From Armatimonadota bacterium (lineage in GTDB: Bacteria > Sysuimicrobiota > Sysuimicrobiia > Sysuimicrobiales > Humicultoraceae), in the NCBI GenBank assembly GCA_031081585.1, contig JAVHLY010000014.1, positions 1 to 64,000 on the forward strand: a stretch of DNA of 64,000 bases. The letters run 5' to 3'. Shown here piece after piece: positions 31,986-40,419 of this stretch; within the stretch, counting starts at the first letter, position 1, and every line of letters starts with the position of its first letter. The position numbers and the translations under genes are program-made. The notes under the pieces were generated by a model. It saw nothing but the letters and a program-made list of their open reading frames with translations. It did not search any database and had not been told where the DNA came from.

Positions 31986-33178
31986 GGCCGGTGTCGGGGT
32001 CGGCGGAAAGGGGCAGCGCGGCCATACCGCTGTCTCGGGCCGCCGGTGCCGCGCCGAGCGCGGCGGACGTGGCAGCGCCGCAGGAGCGGTACCTGCGTTG
32101 GCAGCAAGCCGTGGCGGCCGCGGCCACCGTCCCGGTCGGCCTGACGCCGCGCGAGCTCGTCTGGAGCCGGGACCGGGTGCGGCTCTACCGCTACCACGGC
32201 GCCGCCCCCCCGACCTACCCGGTGCCGCTCCTCCTCGTCTACGCCCTGGTGAACAAGCCCTACATCTTCGACCTGCTGCCGGGGCGCAGCTTCGTGGAGT
32301 TCATGCTCGGGGAAGGGTTCGACGTCTACCTGCTGGACTGGGGGAGCCCGGGCCTGGAGGACCGATGCCTGGGCCTCGACGACTACGCCCTCGACTACCT
32401 CCCGCGCGCGCTCGAGGAGGTGCGGCGACGGGCGGGAGGGGAACGGGTAAGCGTGCTGGGCTATTGCATCGGCGGGACGCTGGTGACGCTCTATGCCGGC
32501 GCGGTCCCCACGGCGCCCATCCGCAACCTGATCCTGCTCAGCGCCCCGCTCGACTTCACCGACCGGAGGGCCAGCCTGTTCGCGCGCTGGTTCGACGAGC
32601 GCTACGTCGATGTGGACCGGCTCGTGGAAACGCTGGGCAACGTGCCGGCGGAGCTCATCGAGGTGTGGGCCCAGATGCTGCGCCCGGTGGAGAACTACAT
32701 CGGCGTCTACCTGAACCTGTGGGAGCGGTTGGACGACCCCGCGGCGGTGGAATCCTGGCAGGCGATGCACCGTTGGGTGCACGACGGCGTGCCGTTCGCC
32801 GGGACGGCCTTCCGCCAGTGGGTGGTCGACCACGTCCGCGGGAACCGCCTGGTCCAGGGGACCTGCACGCTGCGGGGACGCCCCGTCCGATTGGAGCAGA
32901 TCCGGATGCCGGTGCTCCTCGTCGTGGCCGAGCAGGACCACATCGTGCCGATGCGCCAGACTACCGGCATCGTGGACCGGCTCGGCAGCCGGGACCGGCG
33001 CGTGGAGGTGATGCCCGGCGGGCACGTCGGGCTGATGAGCGGCCGTCAGGCCAGGCGCGAGGTGTGGCCGAAGATCGCCGCCTGGTTGCGGGCGCGCTCG
33101 GGCAGGCCCCGGCGCCTGGCCGGGCGAGGGGGGGGACGGTGCAGATGGGGGGAGCGGTCGCCGGTCGGAGCGCGGTAG
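31982..33178 (+). CDS. phaC: Poly(3-hydroxyalkanoate) synthase PhaC, copy 2
   Basis: 398 residues. Box GYCIGG with Cys162, Asp319 in AEQDHIVP, His348 in PGGHVGLMSG. An N-terminal Ala/Ser-rich extension and a C-terminal Arg/Gly-rich tail distinguish it from copy 1. FVEFMLGEGFDVYLLDWGSPG and YPVPLLLVYALVNKPYIFDLLPGRS match class III synthases. The two copies are clearly diverged paralogues rather than a recent duplication. GTG start overlaps the PhaE-like gene; the 3' end overlaps the dehydrogenase gene by about 40 nt. Confidence 0.93.
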   Translation: MRPVSGSAERGSAAIPLSRAAGAAPSAADVAAPQERYLRWQQAVAAAATVPVGLTPRELVWSRDRVRLYRYHGAAPPTYPVPLLLVYALVNKPYIFDLLPGRSFVEFMLGEGFDVYLLDWGSPGLEDRCLGLDDYALDYLPRALEEVRRRAGGERVSVLGYCIGGTLVTLYAGAVPTAPIRNLILLSAPLDFTDRRASLFARWFDERYVDVDRLVETLGNVPAELIEVWAQMLRPVENYIGVYLNLWERLDDPAAVESWQAMHRWVHDGVPFAGTAFRQWVVDHVRGNRLVQGTCTLRGRPVRLEQIRMPVLLVVAEQDHIVPMRQTTGIVDRLGSRDRRVEVMPGGHVGLMSGRQARREVWPKIAAWLRARSGRPRRLAGRGGGRCRWGERSPVGAR

Positions 33179-33930
33179 TCACCGGGGCGGGCGCGGGCAT
33201 CGGGCGGGCCATCGCCCGCCTGCTGGCCCGCGAGGGAGCGCGCGTGGGGGTGGTGGACCTGGAGGCGTCGACCGGCGAGGACGCCGCCCGGGAGATCCGC
33301 GACCAGGGGGGAGCGGCGGTGGCCCTGGTCGCCGACGTCGCCCAGGCGTCCGCCGTCCGTGCCATGATCGCCAAGGCGGCGGAGGCACTGGGAGGCGTGG
33401 ACATCCTGGTGAACAACGCCGGCCTCCAGCACGTCGCCCCCGTCGTCGACTTCCCCGAGGAGCGCTGGGACCGGCTGGTGGGCGTCCTCCTCACCGGCAC
33501 CTTCCTCTGCACGAAGTACGCCCTGCCGCACATGATCGCCCGGCGCTGGGGGCGCGTGGTGAACATCGCCTCGGCGCACGGGCTGGTGGCCTCGCCGTTC
33601 AAGTGCGCGTACGTGGCCGCCAAGCACGGGGTCGTGGGGTTCACCAAGGTGGCGGCCTGGGAGGTGGCGGAGCACGGGATCACCGTGAACGCCGTCTGCC
33701 CGGGGTACGTGCGCACGGCCCTGGTGGAGCGCCAGATCGCCGATCAGGCCCGCGCGCACGGCATCCCCGAGGCCGAGGTGGTCGAGCGGATCATGCTGCA
33801 GCCGGCGGCCATCAAGCGGCTGCTGGAGCCCGAGGAGGTGGCCGCGCTCGTCCTCTACCTGTGCTCGGACGCCGCGGCCGGCATCACGGGCGCGGCGTTG
33901 CCCATCGACCAGGGCTGGACGGCCCGGTAG
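33139..33930 (+). CDS. 3-hydroxybutyrate dehydrogenase (SDR)
   Basis: 263 residues. It oxidises (R)-3-hydroxybutyrate to acetoacetate with NAD, the step that mobilises monomers from PHB. Rossmann motif TGAGAGIG, NNAG, the HBDH-specific block NIASAHGLVASPFKCAYVAAKHGVVGFTK with catalytic Tyr/Lys, VCPGYVRTALVE and the C-terminus SDAAAGITGAALPIDQGWTA. Start GTG 33139 or ATG 33145, both inside the phaC2 end. Its place in a synthase operon puts storage and release of the polymer on one transcript. Confidence 0.9.
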   Translation: MQMGGAVAGRSAVVTGAGAGIGRAIARLLAREGARVGVVDLEASTGEDAAREIRDQGGAAVALVADVAQASAVRAMIAKAAEALGGVDILVNNAGLQHVAPVVDFPEERWDRLVGVLLTGTFLCTKYALPHMIARRWGRVVNIASAHGLVASPFKCAYVAAKHGVVGFTKVAAWEVAEHGITVNAVCPGYVRTALVERQIADQARAHGIPEAEVVERIMLQPAAIKRLLEPEEVAALVLYLCSDAAAGITGAALPIDQGWTAR

Positions 33931-33937
33931 CCGGGAC

Positions 33938-34366
33938 GTGAGCGGCGGGGGACCGTCGGCGGACCGCTTCACTCCCGGGCAGCGGGCCACCCTGACGCGG
34001 ACCATCACCGAGGAGGATATCCAGGCCTTCGCCGCCCTCACCGGGGACCGCAACCCCCTGCACCTGGACGAGGCCTTTGCCCGGCGCACCCGCTTCCAGG
34101 GCCGCATCGCCCACGGCCTGCTCACGGCCAGCCTGATCTCGGCGGTGCTGGGCACGCAGCTGCCCGGCGCGGGCGGCATCTACCTGGGACAGACCCTGCG
34201 CTTCCGGCGGCCCGTGCGCCCGGGGGACACCGTCACCGCCGAGGTGGAGGTCGCCGCCTTCGACGCGCGCTCCCGGCGGCTGTCGCTGCGGACGCGCTGC
34301 GTGAACCAGCGCGGCGAGACCGTGCTGGAGGGTGACGCGGAGCTGCTGGTCGAGGAGGGAGGGTAA
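33938..34366 (+). CDS. phaJ: MaoC-like (R)-specific enoyl-CoA hydratase (PhaJ type)
   Basis: 142 residues, hot-dog fold. Catalytic motif AALTGDRNPLHLDEAFA with Asp and His, followed by GRIAHGLLTASLIS. PhaJ proteins turn trans-2-enoyl-CoA from beta-oxidation into (R)-3-hydroxyacyl-CoA for PhaC. With no phaA or phaB in the locus, this would be the monomer supply, so polymer would be made from fatty acids. GTG start 7 nt after the dehydrogenase. Confidence 0.88.
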   Translation: MSGGGPSADRFTPGQRATLTRTITEEDIQAFAALTGDRNPLHLDEAFARRTRFQGRIAHGLLTASLISAVLGTQLPGAGGIYLGQTLRFRRPVRPGDTVTAEVEVAAFDARSRRLSLRTRCVNQRGETVLEGDAELLVEEGG

Positions 34367-34432
34367 GGCGCGGGGACCGCCGCAGGGCGTCGGGCGGCGA
34401 TGGCTCGATGCCGCGCGAGCGGGCAGGCCGGT

Positions 34433-34480
34433 CCAGGCTTCCGGCTGGCACGGCTACCAGGCCTCCGGCCGGCGCGGCTA
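34433..34480. repeat. Two-copy 24-bp tandem repeat at the sdhB 3' end
   Basis: Units 34433-34456 and 34457-34480 differ at three positions. The second unit contains the sdhB stop codon; the first lies just beyond it. The rest of the gap between the convergent phaJ and sdhB genes (34367-34477) shows no T-tract terminator. Likely slippage product. Confidence 0.7.
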
Positions 34481-35287
34481 CCGCGCGCCCGTCACCTTCC
34501 GCCAGAGCCAGAGGAGGGGGTCGTAGCGCTCGTCGACCACGCGCTCCTTGATCGGGATGATGGCGTTGTCGGTGATGTGGATGTCCTCGGGGCAGACCTC
34601 CGTGCAGCACTTGGTGATGTTGCAGAAGCCCACCCCGGCCCGGTCCCGGGCGAAGCGGGCCAGCTCCTCGCGCGGGTTGGTGTCGAGGGGGTGCATGTCC
34701 AGGGCCGCCAGGCGGACGAAGAAGCGCGGCCCGGCGAAGTGGCGCAGGTTCTCCTGGTGGTCGCGGATGACGTGGCAGACGTTCTGGCACAGCCAGCACT
34801 CGATGCACTTGTGGAACTCCTGGATGCGGCTGACTTCCGCCTGCGTCATCCGGTAGCGCCCGTCCGGCCCCTTCGGCCCGGGCCGGAAGACCGGCATGGT
34901 CTTCGCCACCTCGTAGTTGAAGGAGACGTCGGGCACCAGGTCCTTGATGACGGGGAAGGTCTTCATGGGCGCCACCACGACCGGCCGGTCGGGCGGCAGG
35001 CTGCTGAGGCGCGTCATGCAGGTGAGGCGGGGACGGCCGTTCACCTCGGCGCTGCAGGAGCCGCACCGGCCGGCCTTGCAGTTCCACCGGACGGCCAGGT
35101 CGGGGGCCTGGGTGGCCTGCAACCGGTGCAGGGCGTCCAGGACGACGGCGTTCTCGTCGACCTCCACGGTGTAGTCGCGGAACTCGCCGCCCGCCGCCGT
35201 CCCGCGCCACACCCGCAGGTGCACCGTGCGCGTCCGTCCCCCCGGCGCAGCAGCGACTGCGTCCGTCTTCACCTCGGTCAGCGCCAT
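34478..35287 (-). CDS. sdhB: Succinate dehydrogenase iron-sulfur subunit
   Basis: 269 residues. An N-terminal ferredoxin domain carries the [2Fe-2S] motif NCKAGRCGSCSAEV with a further Cys in RLTCMTRL. The C-terminal domain has CIECWLCQNVCHV and CNITKCCTEVCPEDI for the [4Fe-4S] and [3Fe-4S] clusters. The proline usually following the first cluster's last Cys is His here. It passes electrons from SdhA to the membrane quinone. Last gene of the minus-strand fumC-sdhC-sdhA-sdhB run, 40 nt after sdhA. Confidence 0.95.
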   Translation of the reverse strand: MALTEVKTDAVAAAPGGRTRTVHLRVWRGTAAGGEFRDYTVEVDENAVVLDALHRLQATQAPDLAVRWNCKAGRCGSCSAEVNGRPRLTCMTRLSSLPPDRPVVVAPMKTFPVIKDLVPDVSFNYEVAKTMPVFRPGPKGPDGRYRMTQAEVSRIQEFHKCIECWLCQNVCHVIRDHQENLRHFAGPRFFVRLAALDMHPLDTNPREELARFARDRAGVGFCNITKCCTEVCPEDIHITDNAIIPIKERVVDERYDPLLWLWRKVTGAR

Positions 35288-35327
35288 CGGCTCCGCTCCT
35301 CGGCGTCCGGTGTCCTCGCCGGCGCCG

Positions 35328-37124
35328 TCAGCCCCGCTCCTCCAGAATGGCCCGCAGCTCGTCCGGCAGCGGCGGCAGCGGCACCCGCTCCAGCTCGAGC
35401 CGGCCGTTGCGCAGTCGGACCACCACGTTCACCTTGCCCCACTCCGGGTCGGCCTGCGGGTAGTCCAGGCGGGAGTGCCCGCCCCGGCTCTCCCGCCGTT
35501 CCAGCGCGGCCAGCGTGACCGCCTCCGCCGTGCGCAGCATCGCCCGCAGGTCGAGGGCCAGGTGCCAGGCGGGGTTGAACTCCCGGCCGCCCTCCACGCG
35601 CACGCGCTGCAGCCGCTCGCCCAGCACGGCGATGCGGTCGAGGGCCTGGCGCAGCTCATCCCCGGTGCGGAAGATCCCCACCAGCTCCTGCATCGTCTCC
35701 TGCAACTCGGCCTGCAGGGCGTAGGGGTTCTCGCCCCCCGGCCCCTCGAAGGGGCGGAGCAGGTCGCGCGCCGCCTCGGCTACCTGGTCGAGGGCCACCT
35801 GGGGGTGGTTGCGCAGCGCCTGCACGTACTGCGCCGCGTAGAGGCCGGCGCGCCGCCCGAAGACCAGCAGGTCGGAGAGCGAGTTGCCGCCCAGCCGGTT
35901 CGCCCCGTGCAGGCCGCCGGCGATCTCCCCGGCGGCAAAGAGCCCGGGGAGGGTGGAGGCGGCGCTGTCGGCGTCCACGCGCACGCCGCCCATGGCGTAG
36001 TGGCAGGTGGGGTAGACCTCCATGGGCTCGCGGGTGATGTCCACGCCGGCGAGCTCCTTGAACTGGTGGTACATGGAGGGGAGCCGCGCCTTGATGTACT
36101 CGGCGGGCCGGCGGGAGGCGATGTCCAGGTAGACCCCGCCGTGCGGGCTGCCCCGGCCGGCCTTCACCTCATAGTAGATGGCCCGGGTGACTTCGTCGCG
36201 CGGCAGCAGCTCCGGCGGGCGGCGGTTGTGCTTTTTGTCGGTGTACCAGCGGTCCGCCTCCTCCTCGGTCTCGGCGGTCTCGGCCCGGAAGAACTCGGGG
36301 ATGTAGTCGAACATGAAGCGCCGCCCCTCGCGGTTGCGCAGCACGCCGCCGTCCCCCCGCACGCCCTCCGTGACCAGGATGCCGCGGGCGCTCGGCGGCC
36401 AGACCATCCCCGTGGGGTGGAACTGCACGAACTCCATGTCGATGAGGTCGGCCCCGGCCTCCAGCGCCAGCAGCACCCCGTCCCCGGTCGACTCCCAGGA
36501 CATCGACGTGTACTTCCACACCTTCCCGAAGCCGCCGGTGGCCAAGATGACCGCCGGCGCGCGGAAGAGCACGAAGCCGCCGTCGCCCCGCCGGTAGCCG
36601 AAGGCGCCGGCCACGCGGCCGGCGTCGGTGAGGAGGCGCTGGACCGTCACCTCCATGAAGACGTCCACGCCCAGGTGCACGGCGCGGAACTGCAGGGTGC
36701 GGATCATCTCCAGGCCGGTGCGGTCGCCCACGTGGGCCAGCCGGGCGTAGCGGTGGCCGCCGAAGTCGCGCTGCAAGATCAGCCCGTCGGGGGTGCGGTC
36801 GAAGGCCGCGCCCCACTCCTCCAGCTCCAGGACCCGCTCCGGGGCCTCCTGGGCGAAGAGCTGGACCATGCGCCAGTTGTTCAGCAGCTTGCCGCCGCGC
36901 ATGGTGTCGCGGAAGTGCACCCGCCAGTTGTCCTCGGGCCAGACGTTGCCCAGCGCGGCGGCGATGCCGCCTTCCGCCATCACGGTGTGCGCCTTGCCCA
37001 GCAGCGACTTGCAGACGAGCGCCGTGCGCAGCCCGGCCTGGCGGGCCTCGATGGCCGCCCGCAGCCCGGCCCCGCCGGCGCCGATCACCACCACGTCGTA
37101 GTCGTGGGTCGCGTAGGGCTCCAT
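35328..37124 (-). CDS. sdhA: Succinate dehydrogenase flavoprotein subunit
   Basis: 598 residues. It oxidises succinate to fumarate. FAD motif VVVIGAGGAGLRAAIEA near the N-terminus; His46 in KAHTVMAEGGIAAA is the predicted covalent FAD attachment site. HPTGMVWPP, LVTEGVRGDGG and GGVRVDADSAASTLPGLFAAGEIAGGLHGANRLGGNSL are the active-site and FAD-closing motifs. Lies between the membrane anchor gene (8 nt) and sdhB. Confidence 0.96.
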   Translation of the reverse strand: MEPYATHDYDVVVIGAGGAGLRAAIEARQAGLRTALVCKSLLGKAHTVMAEGGIAAALGNVWPEDNWRVHFRDTMRGGKLLNNWRMVQLFAQEAPERVLELEEWGAAFDRTPDGLILQRDFGGHRYARLAHVGDRTGLEMIRTLQFRAVHLGVDVFMEVTVQRLLTDAGRVAGAFGYRRGDGGFVLFRAPAVILATGGFGKVWKYTSMSWESTGDGVLLALEAGADLIDMEFVQFHPTGMVWPPSARGILVTEGVRGDGGVLRNREGRRFMFDYIPEFFRAETAETEEEADRWYTDKKHNRRPPELLPRDEVTRAIYYEVKAGRGSPHGGVYLDIASRRPAEYIKARLPSMYHQFKELAGVDITREPMEVYPTCHYAMGGVRVDADSAASTLPGLFAAGEIAGGLHGANRLGGNSLSDLLVFGRRAGLYAAQYVQALRNHPQVALDQVAEAARDLLRPFEGPGGENPYALQAELQETMQELVGIFRTGDELRQALDRIAVLGERLQRVRVEGGREFNPAWHLALDLRAMLRTAEAVTLAALERRESRGGHSRLDYPQADPEWGKVNVVVRLRNGRLELERVPLPPLPDELRAILEERG

Positions 37125-37131
37125 GGCCGGC

Positions 37132-37935
37132 TCAGAAGAGGCGCAGGTCGCGCACGGCCCCCGTGGCCAGCAGGTAGACGTAGAGGTCGGCCAGGGCCAC
37201 GGCCACCAGGCTCACCCAGGCGATGGGGCCGTGGTGGGCGTTGAGCGCGCTCACCCACCGCCACAGCCGGTAGCGGACCGGCGCCCGGGAGAAGGCGTCG
37301 ACGTGCCCGCCCACCAGGTGGCGGCAGGAGTGGCAGGAGAGGCTGTACAGCGTCAGCAGGGCGGTGCTGCCGAGCAGCACCACCGTCCCCACGCCCATCC
37401 CGAGCCCGTCGGGGAAGCGGAAAGCCTTCAGCACGTCCCACCACAGGAAGACCAGGAAGAGCAGCGAGAGGTAGAAGAAGTAGCGGTGCACGTTTTGCAG
37501 CACCCAGGGGAAGCGCGTCTCGCCGGTATAGACGCGCGGCAGGTCGCGGACGGCGCAGGCCGGCGGCTGCCAGAAGAACGCCCGGTAGTAGGCCTTGCGG
37601 TAGTAGTAGCAGGTGGTGCGGAAGCCGAGCGGCCCCCAGAGGATGAGGATGGCCGGGGAGAAGGGCCACCACGCCCCGATCAGGCGGATGGTGGCGTGCT
37701 CGCAGGTGACGGCCAGGCAGGGGGAGTAGAACGGCGAGAGGTAGGGCTCGACGAAGTAGTGCGCCCCCGCCAGCGCCCGCCAGGTGGCGTAGACGACGAA
37801 GGCGCCGAGCATGACGATCGTCGGGAGGATCTCCAGCCACCACGGGTCCTGGCGCAGCGTGCGGACCGCCGGTGATGCGCCCGGCGCCGCGCCCAGCCGC
37901 AGGGCTCCGCGCTGGTCCTGCAGCGGGCAGCGCAC
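37132..37935 (-). CDS. sdhC: Succinate dehydrogenase membrane anchor (single-polypeptide, SdhC type)
   Basis: 267 residues with five or more hydrophobic helices. Possible haem ligands include CEHATIRLIGAWW, LQNVHRYFFYLSLLF, LSCHSCRHLVGGH and ALNAHHGP. CYYYRKAYYRAFFWQPPACAV resembles the single-chain anchors of actinobacterial Sdh1-type enzymes, so one protein replaces the usual SdhC plus SdhD. GTG start 3 nt after fumC. It binds quinone and probably two haems b; the haem count is inferred from the histidines. Confidence 0.85.
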   Translation of the reverse strand: MRCPLQDQRGALRLGAAPGASPAVRTLRQDPWWLEILPTIVMLGAFVVYATWRALAGAHYFVEPYLSPFYSPCLAVTCEHATIRLIGAWWPFSPAILILWGPLGFRTTCYYYRKAYYRAFFWQPPACAVRDLPRVYTGETRFPWVLQNVHRYFFYLSLLFLVFLWWDVLKAFRFPDGLGMGVGTVVLLGSTALLTLYSLSCHSCRHLVGGHVDAFSRAPVRYRLWRWVSALNAHHGPIAWVSLVAVALADLYVYLLATGAVRDLRLF

Positions 37936-37938
37936 CGG

Positions 37939-39369
37939 CTACCCTCCCCCGCCGGCGCCCTCGAGCCCCGGGGCGGTCATGCGCGCGGGGTCGAGCAGCC
38001 GGTCGAGCTCCTCGTCGGGGAGGCCCGCGCGCTCCCGGGCCACCTCGCGGATGGTCCGGCCGGTGGCCCGCGCCGTGCGGGCGATCTCGGCGGCGCGGTC
38101 GTAGCCGATGACGGGGGCGAGCGCCGTGGCCAGCATGAGCCCGCCCTCCACCAGCTCCGGCCCGCGGCCGGTCGCCTCCACCCCCTCGACGCACTTCTCG
38201 GCGAAGACGCGCGAGGCCGCCGCGAGCACCGCGATGGCCTGGAGCAGGTTGTGGGCAATGACGGGCATCATCGTGTTGAGCTCGAAGTTGCCCCACTGGT
38301 TGCCGATGGCCACCACCAGGTCGTTCCCCTGCACCTGCGCCCCCACCATGAGCACCGCCTCGGGGATCACCGGGTTCACCTTCCCGGGCATGATCGAGGA
38401 CCCGGGCTGCAGCTCGGGCAGGCGCAGCTCGCCCAGCCCGGCGTGCGGTCCGGAGGCCATCCAGCGGATGTCGTTGGCGATCTTCATCAACCCGGTGGCG
38501 TAGGCCCGCAGCGCCCCCGAGGCGAAGACGAGCGCGTCGAGGGCCGCCTGCGCCTGGAAGTGGTTCGTGGTCTCCCGCAGGGGGACCCCCGCCAGCTGGC
38601 TCAGGCGAGCGATGGCGCGGGCGGGGAAGTCCGGGTGCATGTTGGTCCCGGTGCCCACCGCCGTCCCGCCGAGCGGCACCTCCTCCAGCTCCCCGGCGGC
38701 CAGCCGGATCCGCCGGCTGGCCCGCTCCACCTGCCCGGCGTAGCCGCGGAACTCCTGCCCCAGGCGGATCGGGGTGGCGTCCATCAGGTGGGTGCGCCCG
38801 GTCTTCACGACGTCCCAGAACGCCACGGCCTTGCGCTCGAAGGCGCGGTGCAGGCGGTCGAGGGCGGGTAGCAGCTCCTCGTGGACGAGCTGCAGGGCGG
38901 CGACGTGGATGGCTGTGGGGATGACGTCGTTGCTGGACTGGCAGAGGTTGACGTGGTCGTTGGGGTGGACGGTTTTGGACCCGCGCGGCGCGCCGAGCAG
39001 CTCGGCGGCGCGGTTGGCGATGACCTCGTTGGCGTTGTTGTTGGTGGAGGTCCCCGAACCGGTCTGGAAGACGTCCACGGGGAAGTGGTCGTCCCAGCGG
39101 CCGGCCGCCACCTCGGCGGCCGCCTGGGCCACCGCCTCCCCGATGCGCCGGTCGAGCAGGCCGAGGGCCATGTTCGTCTCCGCCGCCGCCTGCTTGATCA
39201 GCCCCAGCGCCCGCAGGAAGGGCCGCCCCAGGCGCAGGCCGCTGATGGGGAAGTTCTCCACGGCCCGCGCCGTCTGCGCGCCGTAGAGGGCGTCGGCGGG
39301 GACGGTCATCTCGCCGAGGGTGTCCCGCTCCACCCGTGTGGTGGCGGACGTCGGCTGCACGGTGCTCAT
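37939..39369 (-). CDS. fumC: Class II fumarate hydratase
   Basis: 476 residues. Iron-independent fumarase that converts fumarate to malate. GSGTSTNNNANEVIANRA, KTVHPNDHVNLCQSSNDVIPTA, KTGRTHLMDATP and the superfamily signature GSSIMPGKVNP are all present. First structural gene after the FadR-type regulator (4-nt overlap). Together with sdhCAB it gives succinate to malate on one transcript. Confidence 0.96.
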   Translation of the reverse strand: MSTVQPTSATTRVERDTLGEMTVPADALYGAQTARAVENFPISGLRLGRPFLRALGLIKQAAAETNMALGLLDRRIGEAVAQAAAEVAAGRWDDHFPVDVFQTGSGTSTNNNANEVIANRAAELLGAPRGSKTVHPNDHVNLCQSSNDVIPTAIHVAALQLVHEELLPALDRLHRAFERKAVAFWDVVKTGRTHLMDATPIRLGQEFRGYAGQVERASRRIRLAAGELEEVPLGGTAVGTGTNMHPDFPARAIARLSQLAGVPLRETTNHFQAQAALDALVFASGALRAYATGLMKIANDIRWMASGPHAGLGELRLPELQPGSSIMPGKVNPVIPEAVLMVGAQVQGNDLVVAIGNQWGNFELNTMMPVIAHNLLQAIAVLAAASRVFAEKCVEGVEATGRGPELVEGGLMLATALAPVIGYDRAAEIARTARATGRTIREVARERAGLPDEELDRLLDPARMTAPGLEGAGGGG

Positions 39370-40196
39370 CCCTCCCCCCGTCCCGGCGCGCCGGACAGCG
39401 GCCGCGGCCGCTCCCCGCGGCCCCGCCCGTCCGGCGCGCGCCGCACTAGCCGGCGCCCCATCCCCAGCCCCGCCTCCAGATCGCGGCGCATGTCGGCCAG
39501 ATGCTCCCGCATCGCCCGCACCGCGGCCGCCACCTGACGGCGCCGCAGCGCCCGGAGGATGCGGGCGTGGTAGGCGTGCGCCTGGCGGGGGCTGGCCGGC
39601 TGGCGCCCCGTGCGCTCCCGCGAGCGGGCCCAGAGCTCGTTGAGGTGGCGCACGACGCTGACCAGCGCGGGGTTGCCCGTGGCGTCCGCCAGGGCCTCGT
39701 GGAAGCGGAGGTCCCCGGCCACATCGTCTCGGCCGGCGGCCAGCTCCGCCTCGCGCCGCTCGAGTGCCCGCTCCAGCGCCGCCAGGTCTTCGCCGTCGAG
39801 GCGGGCCGCGGCCAGGCGCACCACCATCGTCTCGACGATCTCGCGCGCCTCCAGGACGTCGAGGAGGAAGGTGCGTTCGGAGAGGAGCCGGTAGACCGAG
39901 GGGTCGAGCGGGCGGGGCGGGGTGGAGGCGACGAAGGTGCCCTCCCCGGCGCGCACCTCCACCACGCCGATGTAGTCCAGGACGCGCAGGGCCTCCCGCA
40001 CGGAGGCCCGGCTCACCGAGAGGGCATCGGCCAGCTCGCGCTCGCCGGGCAGGCGGTCGCCGGGCTGGAGGTGCCGGTCGGCGATGAGCGTCTGGATCTG
40101 GCCCACGATGTCCTCGTAGAGGCGCTGGCGGCGCACGGGGCGGAAGAGGGCCCCGCCGGGCGCCCGAGCGGCCAAGAGGACTGCTGGTCTGGCCAT
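39366..40196 (-). CDS. FadR-subfamily GntR transcriptional regulator
   Basis: 276 residues. Winged helix: RLYEDIVGQIQTLIADRHLQPGDRLPGERELADALSVSRASVREALRVLDYIGVVEVRAGEGTFV. Then a FadR/FCD all-helical ligand domain with the metal/ligand residues FHEALADATGNP and HAYHARILRAL. It overlaps fumC by 4 nt and heads the fumC-sdhCAB operon, divergent from icd. FCD regulators usually sense organic acids, so control by a TCA intermediate is likely (inference). No clear symmetric operator was found in the 223-bp icd-facing gap. Confidence 0.9.
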   Translation of the reverse strand: MARPAVLLAARAPGGALFRPVRRQRLYEDIVGQIQTLIADRHLQPGDRLPGERELADALSVSRASVREALRVLDYIGVVEVRAGEGTFVASTPPRPLDPSVYRLLSERTFLLDVLEAREIVETMVVRLAAARLDGEDLAALERALERREAELAAGRDDVAGDLRFHEALADATGNPALVSVVRHLNELWARSRERTGRQPASPRQAHAYHARILRALRRRQVAAAVRAMREHLADMRRDLEAGLGMGRRLVRRAPDGRGRGERPRPLSGAPGRGEG

Positions 40197-40419
40197 TAGT
40201 CCATACAGAGGCTAGCCGGGCGTGGGCGGCCCCGTCAAGGCAGGATCTGAACTGCAGCGGTCAACAGCCCCTCGCCGCTGAAGGGCCTCCCCGTCGCGCG
40301 CCTCCGGCCACTCCCGTCCGCTGCGCCGGGACGCTATGCTGGAGGGCGGCGCCGGGGCGGACGTGGCGCCGTCCTGCCCCGAGGGTCACGCCAGCGAGCG
40401 CCGCACCGGGAGGATCGTC

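Noticed and set aside
40190-40215. TGG-N8-CCA at the start of the GntR gene as an operator
   Set aside because: Arms of only three bases and not the T-GT-N-AC-A pattern expected for FadR-type regulators; too weak.
40335-40340. TATGCT as a -10 element for icd
   Set aside because: No -35 at suitable distance and no extended TG; left as a remark only.
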